NCBI GenBank assembly: GCA_907163345.1
Contig: CAJQUN010000014.1
Location: 4,340,001 to 4,404,000 of the forward strand
DNA length: 64,000 nt
Direction of reading: 5' to 3'
Source: Haberlea rhodopensis
Taxonomy: Eukaryota; Streptophyta; Magnoliopsida; Lamiales; Gesneriaceae
Under the pieces are notes generated by a model. That model had not been told where the DNA came from. It worked only from the letters and a program-made list of their open reading frames with translations, and did not search any database. This document shows, piece after piece, positions 34,069 to 45,604 of the stretch. Made by a program: the position numbers and the translations under genes. The number at the start of each line of letters is the position of its first letter. The first letter of the stretch is position 1.

Positions 34069-34179
34069 AATAGGGTTATAATATTTTTCTTTCTTTTTAC
34101 TCCATGCTCCTATAATGCCTTTTCCATGAATAAATATTTTTATTAAATTTGTTGTTCGAAACCCCGATCCTCAACACTT

Positions 34180-34710
34180 AGGCAATTTTTTATTTTTAAA
34201 CGTGGACCAAACATCTAGATTCCACTAGTAAACTAACATAGGCAATTTTAAGTTTAAACGTAGACCAAACATCTCGATCCCACGAGTAAATTAATAAAAA
34301 ATTCCGAACAAGCTCGCTACCCCGAGCACAACAACTTAGGCAATTTTTAGGCTTAAACGTGGACCAAACATCCCGATCCCACGAGTAAACTAATAAAATT
34401 TTGAACAAGCTCGCTACCCCGATCACAACAACTTAGGCAATTTTTTACGTTTAAACGTGGACCAAACATCCCGATCCCACGAGTAAACTAATAAAATTTC
34501 GAACAAACTCACTACCCCGAGCACAACAACTTAGGCAATTTTTTAGGTTTAAACATGGACCAAACATCCCGATCCCATGAGTAAACTAATAAAATTCCGA
34601 ACAAGCTCGCTACATCGAGCACAACAACGTAGTCATTTTTTAGGTTTAAACGTGGACCAAACATCCCGATCCCACGAGTAAACTTATAAAATTCCGAACA
34701 ATAAGCACTT
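34180..34710. repeat. tandem repeat, 98-bp unit, about five copies
   Basis: Units start with aggcaattttt at 34180 (partial), 34240, 34338, 34435, 34533 and 34631 (last partial): spacings 98, 97, 98 and 98 after a short 60-bp first unit. Each contains cgtggaccaaacatcccgat and the block ccgaacaagctcgctacc. The array lies between the integrase end and the antisense gene, the 3' region of the Tat element. Confidence 0.95.
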
Positions 34711-34946
34711 TTATTTCATTGATACTAAATTCGCAAATAAAGACAACAACAATTAAGAACTCATATGAAATATTTCTTTAAATTATGAACATTCCAAGGC
34801 CTCACCAATTCACAGGATTCTTGGTCCTCTAGTTTATATGATCATCGTTCGATCACCACTTTTACTTTGTAAGGGCCCTCCCACTTTGGTGCCAAATTCT
34901 TCACGTTGACAGCTGGATTAGTTCTTCGTAACACCAGATCTCCAAC

Positions 34947-35990
34947 CTAGAATTCTCTAGGGCGAACTCTTCGGTTATATGCATTGGTGATCTTTATCTT
35001 GTACATCTCCACCCGTCCATCGACTCTTTCCCTTAACTCGTCTACCCCATCTAACTCTAGCTTTCTTATATCTTCATTATTTTCAGGATTGTAACATTGT
35101 ATCAAAAAAGATTCTATTCCAATTTCCGCTGGAATAAGGGTTTCTGACCCATACACTAGACAATATGGGGTTTCTCCCGTCGATACCCGAGGCGTTGTTC
35201 GATATGCAAATAGAACACCAGGTAATTCATCCACCCAAGCTCCTCGAGCTCCTTTCAATCTTGTTTTAATTCCGTGCAGCAAGATCCGATTAAGCACCTA
35301 TGCTTGTCCATTAGATTGTGGATAAGCTACTGAAGTGAAAACTTGTCTGATTTTCATATCCTTGCACCATTCTTGCACCATTTTTCCCTGGAACTGTCTT
35401 CCATTGTCGGAAATTAATATTCTTGCTATTCTAAACCGGCATTTTATGTTTTTCCATAAGAATTTGATAATTTTCTCCTCGGTTATCTTTGCCAGGGGTT
35501 CAGATTCTACCCATTTTGTGAAATATTCAACTGCCACCAAAAGAAATTTTCTTTGTCTGGATGTTGGAGGAAAAGGCCCTACAATTTCCATTCCCCATTG
35601 GTCGAATGGACAAGAAGTAGCACTGTTATTCAGAACTTCTGCAGGAACATGGGATAAATTGGCATGTTTCTGGCAATTGTTGCATTTTCTCACAATTGTA
35701 GGTTAATATTATCCAACTCGAAGAGCCTTTTGATATAGCATATTGACCCCGAGATGATTTCCACAAAAACCTTCATGGATTTCTTTCATTAAGTGCTCCA
35801 ACTTTTGGACCGAAGTGCATTGTAGGAAAGGGATTGTGAAGCCCCTTTTGAACAACTTGCCTTCGACCAGTACAAAACGATTCTCCATTCTCTTCATCCG
35901 AGCATCCTCTTTTGGGTCGGATGGCAAAACTTTGGTCTTCAGGAATTTTGATGATATGTCATCACCAATCTGCCACAATACATGGTTCAA
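34947..35990 (-). pseudogene. Tat integrase
   Basis: Minus-strand frames 35990-35709 (zinc-binding N-terminal part, HEGFCGNHLG), 35693-35298 (catalytic core with CNNCQKHA, FDQWGMEIVGPFP, a second acidic site in ISDNGRQFQG, and AYPQSNGQA) and 35297-34947 (end of core and C-terminal part, with GVLFAYRTTPRVSTGETPY and PAEIG). TAG/TAA stops separate the three parts, so it is inactive as read. Confidence 0.9.
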
Positions 35991-36205
35991 GATTAATTAT
36001 GCTATTGACAGATGTATGAGAGACCAAGAGTTCTTGTACCAACACATTCCTGTTTTTCCATTAGTGGATTGAGCTAGCCAGCTTTACCAGCTCATCAGCT
36101 CGGCTATTTTCTTCCCTTGGTACCTGTGTTAACTTTACTTCCTAAAATTGACTCATCAGTGCCTGAGCAGTCTCCATGTACTTCTTCAATTTTTCTTCTA
36201 TTAAT

Positions 36206-37841
36206 TTATACATTCCGTTCACTTGTTGAACCACGAGCATGAAGTCTATAAATGTTATTATTTTCCGAGCTCCAGCATGCTACTCGAAGACCCGATATGA
36301 GAGCCTCAAATTCGGCTTCATTATTTGAAGAATGAAACCCGAATTGGATGGCTACTTTAATTTCTTCTCCTTCGGGACTAATGAGCACTAAACCAGCACC
36401 GCTTCCCAACTGAGTAGACGATTCATCTACATACAGATTTTACTTCTTTTCTTCGGGGATATGGGTTACCTCTACTAGAAAATCCGATAGTGGTTGAGCT
36501 TTGATAGTAGTTCGGTGCTGATAAGCATTTCGAATTCACTCAGCTCGATGGCCCATTTCACCATTCGCCCTGATATTTCTGCTTTAGAAAGTAGCTTTTC
36601 CTATGGAAGTGCTTGTCACCACCATGATGGGATTAGATAAAAAAGTATGGCCGAAGTCTTTTTGCCGTAGTTATGAGGGCTAAAGCCAATTTTTCAACTT
36701 TGGGATACCTCTGTTCTGCTCCTTGCAGTGCTCTGCTGACATAATATACTGGTTGTTGTTGCCCTGACTTCTCTCTGACCAATACCGAGCTGATAACCTC
36801 ATCGGTCATAGATATATAGACAACGAGGGTCTCTTCATGCTCGGGTTTATTCATTAACGGCAATCGAGCCAGATAATCTTTCAAATCCTCGAAGGCCTTT
36901 TGACCTTGATCAATCCATTCAAACCGAACCCCCCGCCTTAATGCTTTGAAGAAAGACAAGCTTCTATCATCTGAGCGGGATATGAAGCAACTTAATGCAA
37001 CTATTCTTCCTGCCAACCTTTCTACTTCATTTAATGTCCGAGGATGATTCATCTCCTGGATTGCTCTGATTTTTTCCGGGTTGGCCTCAACACCTCTCTC
37101 GGGGACCATATGTCCCAAGAACTTCCCACTATGTATTCCGAACGTGCACTTAGCAGGATTCAACTTCATGCAAATCTCTGTATTGTGCCGAAAACGTCTT
37201 CCATATCTCAATTAGATTTTGTGCCTTTTTACTCTTGATAAGGACATCATCCACATATACTTCCACATTCCGCCCTATATGATCTCTGAATATTTTGTCG
37301 CCCAGCATTTTTTAGGCCAAAGGGCATGACCACGTAACAAAAAGTTCCTCCTGCTGTAATGAAACTTACTTTTGGCCGATCTTCCTATGCCAAAGGAACT
37401 TGATGATATCAGTGATATGCATCCATTAGGCAGAGCAGTTCATGCCCCGCAGTTGAATCTACTAGCCGATCAATCCTTGGCAACGGGTAGAATCTTTCGG
37501 GCATGCTTTATTCACGTGTCGGAAATCCACACACATTCGCCAATCTCCTGATTTGGGCACTAAAACCACATTTGAAAGCCATGTAGGAAAATTAATTTTC
37601 TGCACGTGGCCCGCTTTCAACAATTCTTCTACTTGCTTAGCATAATTGTATCCTTTTCGGGCCCAAAATACCTCCTCTTATGCTTGATTGCCCAAGAATT
37701 AGGATCAACATTTAGATGGTGTTCGGCAATTTCTAGCTTGACCCCTACTAGATCAGCGGTACTCCATGCGAACACATCCACATTCTGCTTCAAGCAGTCA
37801 AACACCTTTCTTTGTAGTTCTGGATCTAACTGAGAACCCAC
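36206..37841 (-). pseudogene. Tat reverse transcriptase, RNase H and archaeal-type RNase H
   Basis: RT begins near 37841 (FDCLKQNVDVFAWSTADL); the catalytic YVDD is at 37257-37246; 37211-36633 continues with KLNPAKCTFGI and GKFLGHMVPERGVEANPEKI, then the RNase H region with YVSRALQGAEQRYPKVEKLALAL. 36409-36206 reads GSGAGLVLISPEGEE and NNEAEFEALISGLRVA, the second, archaeal-type RNase H found in the Tat lineage. Frames change several times and stops intervene. Confidence 0.9.
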
Positions 37842-37996
37842 CTGGTGGTCTTAGTCGGGTTGCCAAGCTCAATTGTGAGAAATTCCTCTGTGGGAACTAA
37901 TTGTTCTTCAATCTCATCAAGTTTTTCTCGTTTCCTCTTACCATTATCTCCTTGTTCATCATCCCCGTTCTTCTGTCTCTTTTCCTGCCTCAACTC

Positions 37997-39509
37997 CTAC
38001 ACATAACACTTCCTCGATGAACCTTGATCTCCTTGTACTTGTCCAATTTCCTCACTTACTGGGAATTTCATCGTCATGTGGTAAGTAGATGCCACTGCCT
38101 GAAAAGCAGCTAAGGCTGGTCGGCCCAGAATTATGTTGTATGATGAAGGAGCATCTATGATGAGAAAGTTGATCATCTTAATCTTCATCCTTGGTTCCTA
38201 ACCCAAGGTAACTGGCAAAGAAACTTGCCCCACCGGACTTACCACCTCCCTTGTGAATCCATGAAGAGAAGTATTCACCCTCTATATGGTTATGCTCCCC
38301 AATTCCATCTGGGTCAACGTACTTAGAAAAAAGCACATCGGTCGAACTTCATGTATCCACAAAGATTCTCTGTACATTATAATTAGCAACTATGGCGAAA
38401 ATAATCAATGCGTCATCATGCTGGGAAATGGATCCCTTGCGTATCTTCGGGCCCGAAAGTAATGGATGGCCCTGCTGACGTGTTGTCCGGGGTAATTGAC
38501 ATCACCTGCAACCTCCGAGCATAACTCGTTCTTGTCAGATTAGAATCTCCTCCTGATACTCCACCAGAGATCATGTGTATAGTTCCTCGATTATGAACAT
38601 TGTTTGGGGCCACCTCTCCCACAGCTTGGATGCCATCCTTCTCTTGCCTATCTCCTCTTACTACCCACTGTACTGGCTTAAGTGCTCCTCTCCTCGGATT
38701 AACATTATTCCGAGGAGGTGGATTATTGCAAATTGGTCCATCATGAGATTCTTGCCTTCCCCTGTATCTGCCAGTTCATCTTCCTCAAAAATATCCTCCT
38801 CGTAAATGCCCTCCCCTAAAATATCCACCACGACCTCTCTTTGCCCCCCCTTTGATTCATAGCTACTTCTAGAGGGGGTCTCATCGGAAGATATTGCTCG
38901 AAACTTCTTTTCGGATGTTTCAATTGTTTATCTTTCTGATTTTGTTCATTTCCTGACTTCACATATTTTCTTTGTTTCATCTTCTGAGCTTCTTCTAAGT
39001 TGATATATTTGGAGGCTCTCCCCAGCAACTCACCGTAATCAGATGGTGGTTTTTTATCTAAGGATCTGAACATATCTCTTTCTCGCAGCCCTTGAGTAAA
39101 GGCGCTAATGAGTATCTCTGAGGTAACATGAGGGACGTCGAGACACGCTTGATTCAATATCTTCAAAAAATCCCAAAGAGATTCCTTTTCTATCTGCTTA
39201 AGCCCGAACAGACTAAGGGTTGTTCTCTTGCAACTTCTGCTGCTCACGAATTGATGTAAGGACAGCGAGCTGAATTTCAGGAACGAATCTATGATCCCCG
39301 ATGGTAATTTATTAAACCACGACTGAGCGGCCCCGACTAGGGTATTTAGAAAAACCCGCCACTTCACTCCATCTGTAAATTGATGAAGGAGCGAAGCGTT
39401 CTCAAACTGTGATAAATATTCCTTGGATTCTGTACTGCCATCATAACTCCCCACATTCAAAGTTCAGAAGTTGGATGGTAAAATATCACCGACAACTTTA
39501 GGAACGAAT
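37997..39509 (-). pseudogene. Tat gag (C-terminal part) and protease region
   Basis: 39460-38816 is a retrotransposon gag domain: MNVGSYDGSTESKEYLSQFE, ASLLHQFTDGVKWRVFL, AAQSWFNKLPSG and EILISAFTQGLRERDMF. 38622-38416 is linker text with MISGGVSGGDSN. 38188-37997 reads FLIIDAPSSYNIILGRPAL, the end of the aspartic protease. The frame upstream of the gag Met contains a stop, and 39509 is the edge of an inserted solo LTR. Confidence 0.85.
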
Positions 39510-41335
39510 GGCGTTGTGATGCCCCTAAAACGTGAAACACATAACAAAATATGTAAAAACACACACAGATCACGGACACCTACTAAAACGTGCGAAAACA
39601 TGCACTTCTCGCACGATCACCGACCACCGTGTACTCATCCACTCTGTTCGCTGCCGTCCGACCACCTCTCGGCAAGCCCGACCTACCACCGTGTTCACAA
39701 CTCTCAAGCGCACATTTCCATTCCAGATAATCTAATTTTGGTGTTTGAAAAATGCTTCGATTTTGATCTGGAACGGACGAAATCGCGCAGACTAGGGTTT
39801 GAGGAACTCTGGTTCGATTTCTTCGATTCTACAACAAATTGGACAAATACATACACCGAATATATTCTCCTCACCTGGATGAAGGTTTCTACACCAGTCA
39901 CGGCCACTACCGCCGCCGGAGGTCGCCGGAATTAGAGGAAAAGCGTGCGTGACACTGTGCAAGAATTGGGTAAAACGCGATGCTCGATTTTTCCGACTTT
40001 GCTTCGATAATAACCAGTTAATTTGGACTATAATTGTTGAATAATAATTTGAATTGGTGAAAAATAATTTAGCAAATTAAATTGTGACGTAATCGCATCA
40101 ATTTATTTTACCTTAAATTGGTTAAGCTGTGACTAAAATTGATAACAAATGTTTAATGGTTAGTTTATTGAATTGTGAGTTTATTTTGATATACAGTGAA
40201 TATATCGACTCTACAAGCTCAAATCGACCCTCATATATTGAGAATAAAGGTATGTTGCAATCGGGTAACATACGATAGATATCTGTATCAGGTGGTATAT
40301 GATTTGATGACTTATGTGACTTACTTGAGATTACGTGGCTACGTGATTTTATTTAAATTATGTGGCATTCATAGTATTCATAATTACACATCGGTGTATG
40401 AAAATAAATACACACATCATTTTTATACATACATCGATGCATGACATACACGCTGAGCTACGATTCTTTGATACCCTGTTATATTGGACTCTCTCAATCA
40501 TAAGGGTTGTACACGGTGCTATGACTGGCATTAAGTGGCCTGAAAGGCATAGGGATTCATGGCCCTTATGATTGCTATGATTTGTTGATACAGGGATTGG
40601 TGGTGTTTGCCAACGTCATCCTATGGATTATCCCTATTTGTTGAGATTGTTGTGGATGACGCCTTGCTAACGTCATCTGTATGATATGATATGATGTCAA
40701 GAGCTGGAATGCGGTGACGCTTTGACGACGCACCATATAGACATTCATTTGCTTGACATGCTCGGGCTATTGAGACATTTGGACTTTCATTTATTGGCTC
40801 CGAGATACCAAGTGGATGAGTGTATGATACCGACATTACATGACATGACATGCATGGCATTTCATTTCGTTTCATATATCATGTTATACATATATGTTGT
40901 ATATTCTATGATCGTTCCATATTGGGCTTTTGCTCACCCCCAATGGGGCTGTTATTGTCTTTATGTGTGGACAATGGCAGGGAGTACAGGTTACCAGGAC
41001 CCCAGAGAGTACACGTCCGGTGGGAGCCACACTTGTGGTTTTACTCATGTTTATCCAAGACCTTGCAGTGTGATAAGTTTATGTATATTTAGTTTATTTT
41101 AGCCAGTATGGATATGTGTTTCATAGTTTGATTTGTGTTGATGGATATGAAACTGATGGTATCTATATATATTTTGACTATTGGTGTTGGTGGTATGTTC
41201 CTCGTGCGATGAGGTCATGCCGAAATTTTTAGGGCCACGTGTTAATAAATATTAAACAAATCTTCCGCTGTTTACGCTATAATTATCATTGTGTGATCAT
41301 TAATCATATACTTAGGATTGAGCCCACACAGGCGT
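39510..41335 (+). mobile_element. solo LTR (1816 bp) with GGCGT target duplication, Tekay/Del-like
   Basis: LTR 39515-41330 begins TGTGATGCCCC and ends gcccacaca, flanked by GGCGT at 39510-39514 and 41331-41335. It separates the two parts of the Tat gag exactly. Internal text such as tattgggcttttgctcaccc and the late block tgccgaaatttttagggccacg resembles LTRs of plant Tekay/Del chromoviruses. No coding sequence or second LTR is present, so recombination between LTRs probably removed the body. Short open frames inside (for example 40722-41102) are chance. Confidence 0.88.
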
Positions 41336-41833
41336 GCTCCTCCGCACTGGATATATACGCCCCCAACATCTTATTATGCATCTGCTGCATCTCATCTTTC
41401 AGATCCTCCATCTAATGGTGCAAAGTTTTATCACTTTCTTCCCCCATCTGACTAGAGAGATCCTTAACCTCCTTCACATATTCCTTCTGCCCCTTTGAAG
41501 AAGCCAAATCTTCATCCTCTTCAATGGTTCTCTCTTGCTGGTGCGGGGTCATAAATTACTTCATGACTTCCCCCATGGTCTTTGCAATTACTTCAGGTAA
41601 TTGTTTCATAGGCATTCCCCTAGCAGGGTATGCTTGCGGGACGTTGTGAGATGATTCCACATCATCCTCCTCTCCCTCCCATACCGGGACGAATATGAAG
41701 GGGGATTTGGTATATACCCCATTGAACCTTGTCCATGGCCTTTACTTCTAACCATATATCTTTTCTTTGATCTACACGAAAATTACTTTTCTTTCAACGC
41801 CTTAGCTCGAAAAGTTCCCACAGATGGCGCCAA
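41336..41833 (-). pseudogene. Tat gag N-terminal part and primer binding site
   Basis: Minus sense after the LTR: a primer site TTGGCGCCATCTGTGGGAAC (41833-41814) of the type used by Tat elements, then a gag leader with EEDEDLASSKGQKEY and MEDLKDEMQQMHNKMLGAYI. It joins the rest of gag across the solo LTR, with a one-base frame difference and internal stops. Confidence 0.75.
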
Positions 41834-42127
41834 TGATGTGATCCGTTTTTTTCTATATTCGGTAAAGTAAGTGCAACAAAAAATAACGTAGAATACACAA
41901 CAATTTTTTACGTGAAAAACCCTCAAGAATGAAGGATAAACAACGGGATCTTGTCCAATATAAATTTTTCACTATAAAATTTGATCTGTTACAGGACTTG
42001 AATACGAAATGATAAGAAAACTTTAAACAAGAATATTGAAAAATATGGGAAAAAGACAGAACAGATTATATGTGCCCTCTTCGGAGTCTTTTTCCTTCTC
42101 AAAAGTCCAACCTTTTTACAATGAGAT
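41834..42127 (-). repeat. 5' LTR of the Tat element, truncated
   Basis: Aligns with 31039-31330 from TGATGTGATCCG onward (shared aaagtaagtgcaacaaaaaa and accctcaagaatgaagga). Similarity stops near 42127, directly before a hairpin element, so about half of the LTR is missing. Confidence 0.85.
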
Positions 42128-42131
42128 GCTA

Positions 42132-42271
42132 GCATATGGGCATTACCCCAATAATAGATCTAATGATCAAGAATTTATTTGGGTATATGAGGATCACATA
42201 TTTGTATGGATCCCACATACCCAAACCAATTCTTGACCTTTAGATCTAGCATTATGATAGTGCCCATGTGC
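42132..42271. repeat. 140-bp foldback element
   Basis: Arms from gcatatgggcattacccc inward pair with the right arm ending tgcccatgtgc. Both arms contain agatct, a tcaagaat/attcttga pair and ttgggtat/atacccaa. It sits at the break point of the Tat LTR. Confidence 0.75.
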
Positions 42272-43250
42272 AGGCAATGTATAACACCGTCTACCCCATA
42301 CCCATTGCACGTCACCTTCCAAGATTTCAAGCTTCACTTTTTCATGAAAGCAGCTACCTCCTCGTCTTATATTCCACTAATCGGGTGTCAGCCGTTTGCG
42401 ACAAAAGATTCCATGATTTTCGAGAACCCGTAAGAATTAATGGCTGATAGATTCGTGGGTAAATGTCATCTTCAATTGTTTTTTTTTTTTTAAAAAGTAT
42501 AACCCACGAGATTCCAAGCCCATTAACCTAGGAAAATTCGGAGTGTTCACCAAAGGGGATAGTGGTGTTTTAAGTGGTGGCGATAAAGTATGCAACAAGG
42601 ATGAAGTGTAGCTATTGTATGACGATGAATTAATGGAAACTTGGTTGATAGTTCTTCACAAATTGCAGCACATGATTCATTAATGGAATTAACGGTGGAA
42701 TTTAAAGGTTGATGATGTATAAAAAATCTTGATTCACTTGTTTGAATGGGTTAGCAGACAAATCTTCTTCACAGAAATTCTTGGAATTAATCCAGTAATC
42801 TTGCCGATAATTCATGCTAGAATTCATGCCTTCAAGATGACAAGAAAAACATAAAAGTCTTGAAAAATTAATTTTCTTTTGCAGATGATTACAAGCAAAA
42901 CAAATCCAAAAAAAACAAGTTCATATGGGTATTTGTTGAAGATATTGGAACAATTTGGACGATCAACAATTGTGATAAACAATCCGAAAACAAATTATCA
43001 GAAAGAAAATAAGAATGAAGAACAAAGAAGAAATTTCTATTGAATTATCAACGCAATCGAGTATCTGTACAATCTTGAAGAATTAGTCCCTCTCTTATGC
43101 ATTAAACCTATCATCTATTTATACATCAAGGCCTAACAGAATTAACGGCTATATTTTCAAGATTCTCCTCCAATTTCCACGTGACTTATTCCAGTAATTG
43201 AATTGTAATTCCTTCAACCATCTTTACTTTATTTCATCAGTAGCTTTGAA
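42272..43250. other. region without recognised gene
   Basis: AT-rich sequence. In minus sense it follows the CCCH fragment and contains a TATA-like gtataaatag near 43123. It may be retroelement-derived, but I cannot assign it. Confidence 0.4.
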
Positions 43251-43251
43251 G

Positions 43252-43482
43252 TCACCAAGTAACAGTATTACTGAATTTTTGGACCAGTTGACTTTTGCGG
43301 CTGAGATTTTTGTACAGCTTGAAGAGTTGTGCAGCTGACGTCGGAAGCTGAACCAGCGGAGTCATCGCTTTGCATGCTTCGGTCCGGTGGCGACTTTGGT
43401 GAAGCCAACATTGAAAAACCCCATGAGAAAATTCACAGGTATCGCCTTTGCTATAATATCCCTTTCGAAATTCAAAGCACAC
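43252..43482 (-). pseudogene. fragment of a plant tandem CCCH zinc-finger gene
   Basis: The minus-strand frame begins CFEFRKGYYSKGDTCEFSHG followed by VFQCWLHQSRHRTEACK. This matches the RR-type tandem CCCH region of plant TZF proteins (cytoplasmic RNA-binding regulators), where the usual text around the first finger is C-x7-C-x5-C-x3-H and is followed by CWLHP-RYRT. The second Cys of the first finger is replaced by Tyr and the second finger is not recognisable. No promoter, start or rest of the gene is visible, so it is a captured or relic fragment. Its right edge is only 26 bp from the chimeric retroelement. Confidence 0.65.
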
Positions 43483-43610
43483 AGAACTAGGACTTCAAAA
43501 TAATAATTGATGTGGCGTGGAAATTAAATCACATCGGGTAAAATCATTGTCGAACAGAAAAATATCCGAAGATGATGATACTCCGCTCGATCCACGTGGT
43601 CAAACAGCTC

Positions 43611-43838
43611 ATCATTTGCATATACTGTATAGGTTTTTTGGTTGGGTTGTGAGGGGCACAACCTTGGTCATTTTGTGGCATACTGCCTTGTAAATTATAT
43701 TTTGATACATGTCTTGATTGCATGATGTTATGAGATTGAAATTTCCGCTGCCATTAAATATTATGTTATATGTCTCATGTGTATGTGTTATATGTGTTAT
43801 ATGTGTAAGGGGTGTCACAGTTGATTTGGTATCAGAGC
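43611..43838 (+). repeat. Tekay/Del-like LTR 3' part and primer binding site
   Basis: An LTR end ggtgtcaca (43811-43819) is followed by gttgatt and TGGTATCAGAGC (43827-43838), the initiator Met tRNA primer site spaced as in Tekay/Del chromoviruses. The LTR start is missing. Confidence 0.75.
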
Positions 43839-43873
43839 AAATGTTAGAGGTTCTGTAGACTGTCACATGTGCA

Positions 43874-44302
43874 TTGTCATTATTTGGTAAATGGTTGCAT
43901 AAGTCATCAATTATGTCATATAGGTTTAATGATGAGCAAAGTATTCATGGAGGGGAAGGATCAGCCGGGCCTGAGTCACATTCATCATTTTCACTTCCAC
44001 CCCATGCACAAAGAATACCAGCTGAGGCATATCGACAGTTTCCACCTGTTTATCCTCCAGAACCACGTGAAAGGAGGTATGATAAATTAAGAAAAATGGG
44101 AGCTGTTGATTTTATGGGTACTACTGATCCAGCTGAGGCAGAGACTTGGCTGAAACGTACAGAAAGAATTTTGAATCTGATGAAATGTACACCTGAGGAG
44201 AAATTTGATTACACAGTGTCACTTCTTCAGGGGAATGCTTATGATTGGTGGGAGACTATTCCACATAGTACTGATCAGCCATCTGTTTTGACATGGGATG
44301 AT
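43874..44302 (+). pseudogene. chromovirus (Tekay/Del-like) gag fragment
   Basis: The plus-strand frame shows LRKMGAVDFMGTTDPAEAE, WLKRTERILNLMKCTPEEKF and VSLLQGNAYDWWETIP, the conserved gag start of plant chromoviruses. It ends abruptly at VLTWDD with a TGA made at the junction with the repeat array. The rest of gag and all of pol are absent. Confidence 0.88.
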
Positions 44303-44303
44303 T

Positions 44304-45300
44304 GAGCTTGTTCTATTGTTGCTCGTGTTTCGAGCTTGTTTTATTATTGCCCGTTGTTGGTGGGTTAAATACGGCTGTGATGTTTGGTCCGTATTTGAAC
44401 CTAAAACGTGACTACGTGATGGTGCTCGGGAGTCGAGCTTGTTCTATTGTTGCTCGGGTGTCGAGCTTGTTTTATTCTTATCCGTTGTTGACGGGTTAAA
44501 TACAGGATCGGGATGGTTGGTCTGTATTTGAACCTAAAACGTGACTAAGTGATGGTGATCGGGAGTCGAGCTTGTTCTATTGTTTCGGGACACTTTCCCT
44601 CGAGCCTGATCATATCTATCTTCTCAGGATGTTTTCCCTCGAGCTCGATCATACTTTATCTGCTTGGGATGTTTTCCCTCGAGTCCTATTTTATCTGCTC
44701 GGGAAGTTTTCCCTCGAGCCCGGTCATATCTATCTTCTCAGGATGTTTTCCCTCGAGCCCGATCATATTTTATCTGCTCCTTGTGTTTTCCCTCGAGCTC
44801 GGTTATGTTTAATATTTCGGAATATTTCTCATTCCTGGCGAGCTTTATTTGGTCGGGATATTTCTTATTCCAGCTGATCTTTATTTGCTCGTGATAATTA
44901 TTAGCTCTGGAGATTGGTTGAGCTTTATTTGCTCGAATTGATGCATATTATTGACACTTCATTATTTAAGAAGTTGATGCCTTGGATGAGTATTATTTGC
45001 TCGGATGCTTATTATTTCTGGAATTCGGACGAGCTCAATTCGCTTAGGATATTTATTATTTCAGACGAGCTTTATTTGCTCGGGGTGGATTCTTTATTGG
45101 TATTTCAGAAGTTTTGGATTGTTATTCAATGGGGTATTCGATGAGCTCAGGTTTATTGTTTTTGGTACTCGGGACAAGCTTTATTTGCTCTGAATATTTC
45201 TTATATTGGAGTTCAGATATATTTTATCTGCTCGGGATGCTTATCTATTATCTCTGGAGCTCGGTTATATCTTATGAGTTTTATCTGCTCGGGTAAATAT
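44304..45300 (+). repeat. complex tandem repeat array (131-bp, 40-bp and irregular units)
   Basis: First family: units starting gagcttgttctattgt at 44304, 44435 and 44568 (spacing 131 and 133), each with ttgaacctaaaacgtgact. Second family: about 40-bp units with ttccctcgagc, six copies from 44591 to about 44810. Third: irregular units with gagctttatttgctcgg and variants from 44841 to about 45290. All share tgctcgg/ctcgag wording, as if derived from one another. The array lies before the polypurine tract and LTR at 45605. Confidence 0.88.
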
Positions 45301-45604
45301 TAATTCTCGAACTCGGATTTCATATTTCATGGCTTGAAACCGGCTCGAGCGACTTATAAGGGCTACAAAGTTTAGCTCAGCTTATTATGATTCGAGTAGA
45401 TTTCCCACATTCTGGTTTTCTCGGGGATTTCTGCCTACCTCTCAATGGATATTACCTCGGATTTATTTACTATTTTGCTTTTATTGGATTGATTCAAAAT
45501 TCACAAGTTCTAAAAAATTCACTGAAACAACAACAGTGATTTTACCCCATGTATATAAACCAAGATCTCGACCTCGCTCATCTTGCTTACTTCAGAAGGT
45601 GATG

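Larger units (their letters stand above)
31039..42127 (-). mobile_element. decayed Ty3/Gypsy retrotransposon, Tat lineage
   Basis: Minus-strand order: 5' LTR (42127-41834, truncated), primer site (41833-41815), gag (41830-41336 and 39509-38816), protease and RT/RNase H (38622-36633), a second archaeal-type RNase H (36409-36206), integrase (35990-34947), 98-bp tandem repeats (34710-34180), an antisense extra gene (31976-34068, plus strand), polypurine tract (31655-31641), 3' LTR (31640-31039). The dual RNase H, the antisense gene and the 3' tandem repeats together mark the Tat/Ogre group. All frames are broken. Gag is split by a solo LTR with its own target duplication. Confidence 0.9.

Noticed and set aside
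39471..41102. Several frames of 67-154 codons (for example 39471-39935 and 40722-41102)
   Set aside because: All lie within or across the edge of the solo LTR; no known domain.
44302..45296. Series of overlapping frames of 60-101 codons
   Set aside because: Repetitive readings of the tandem arrays, for example recurring FPSS and ICSG; not genes.
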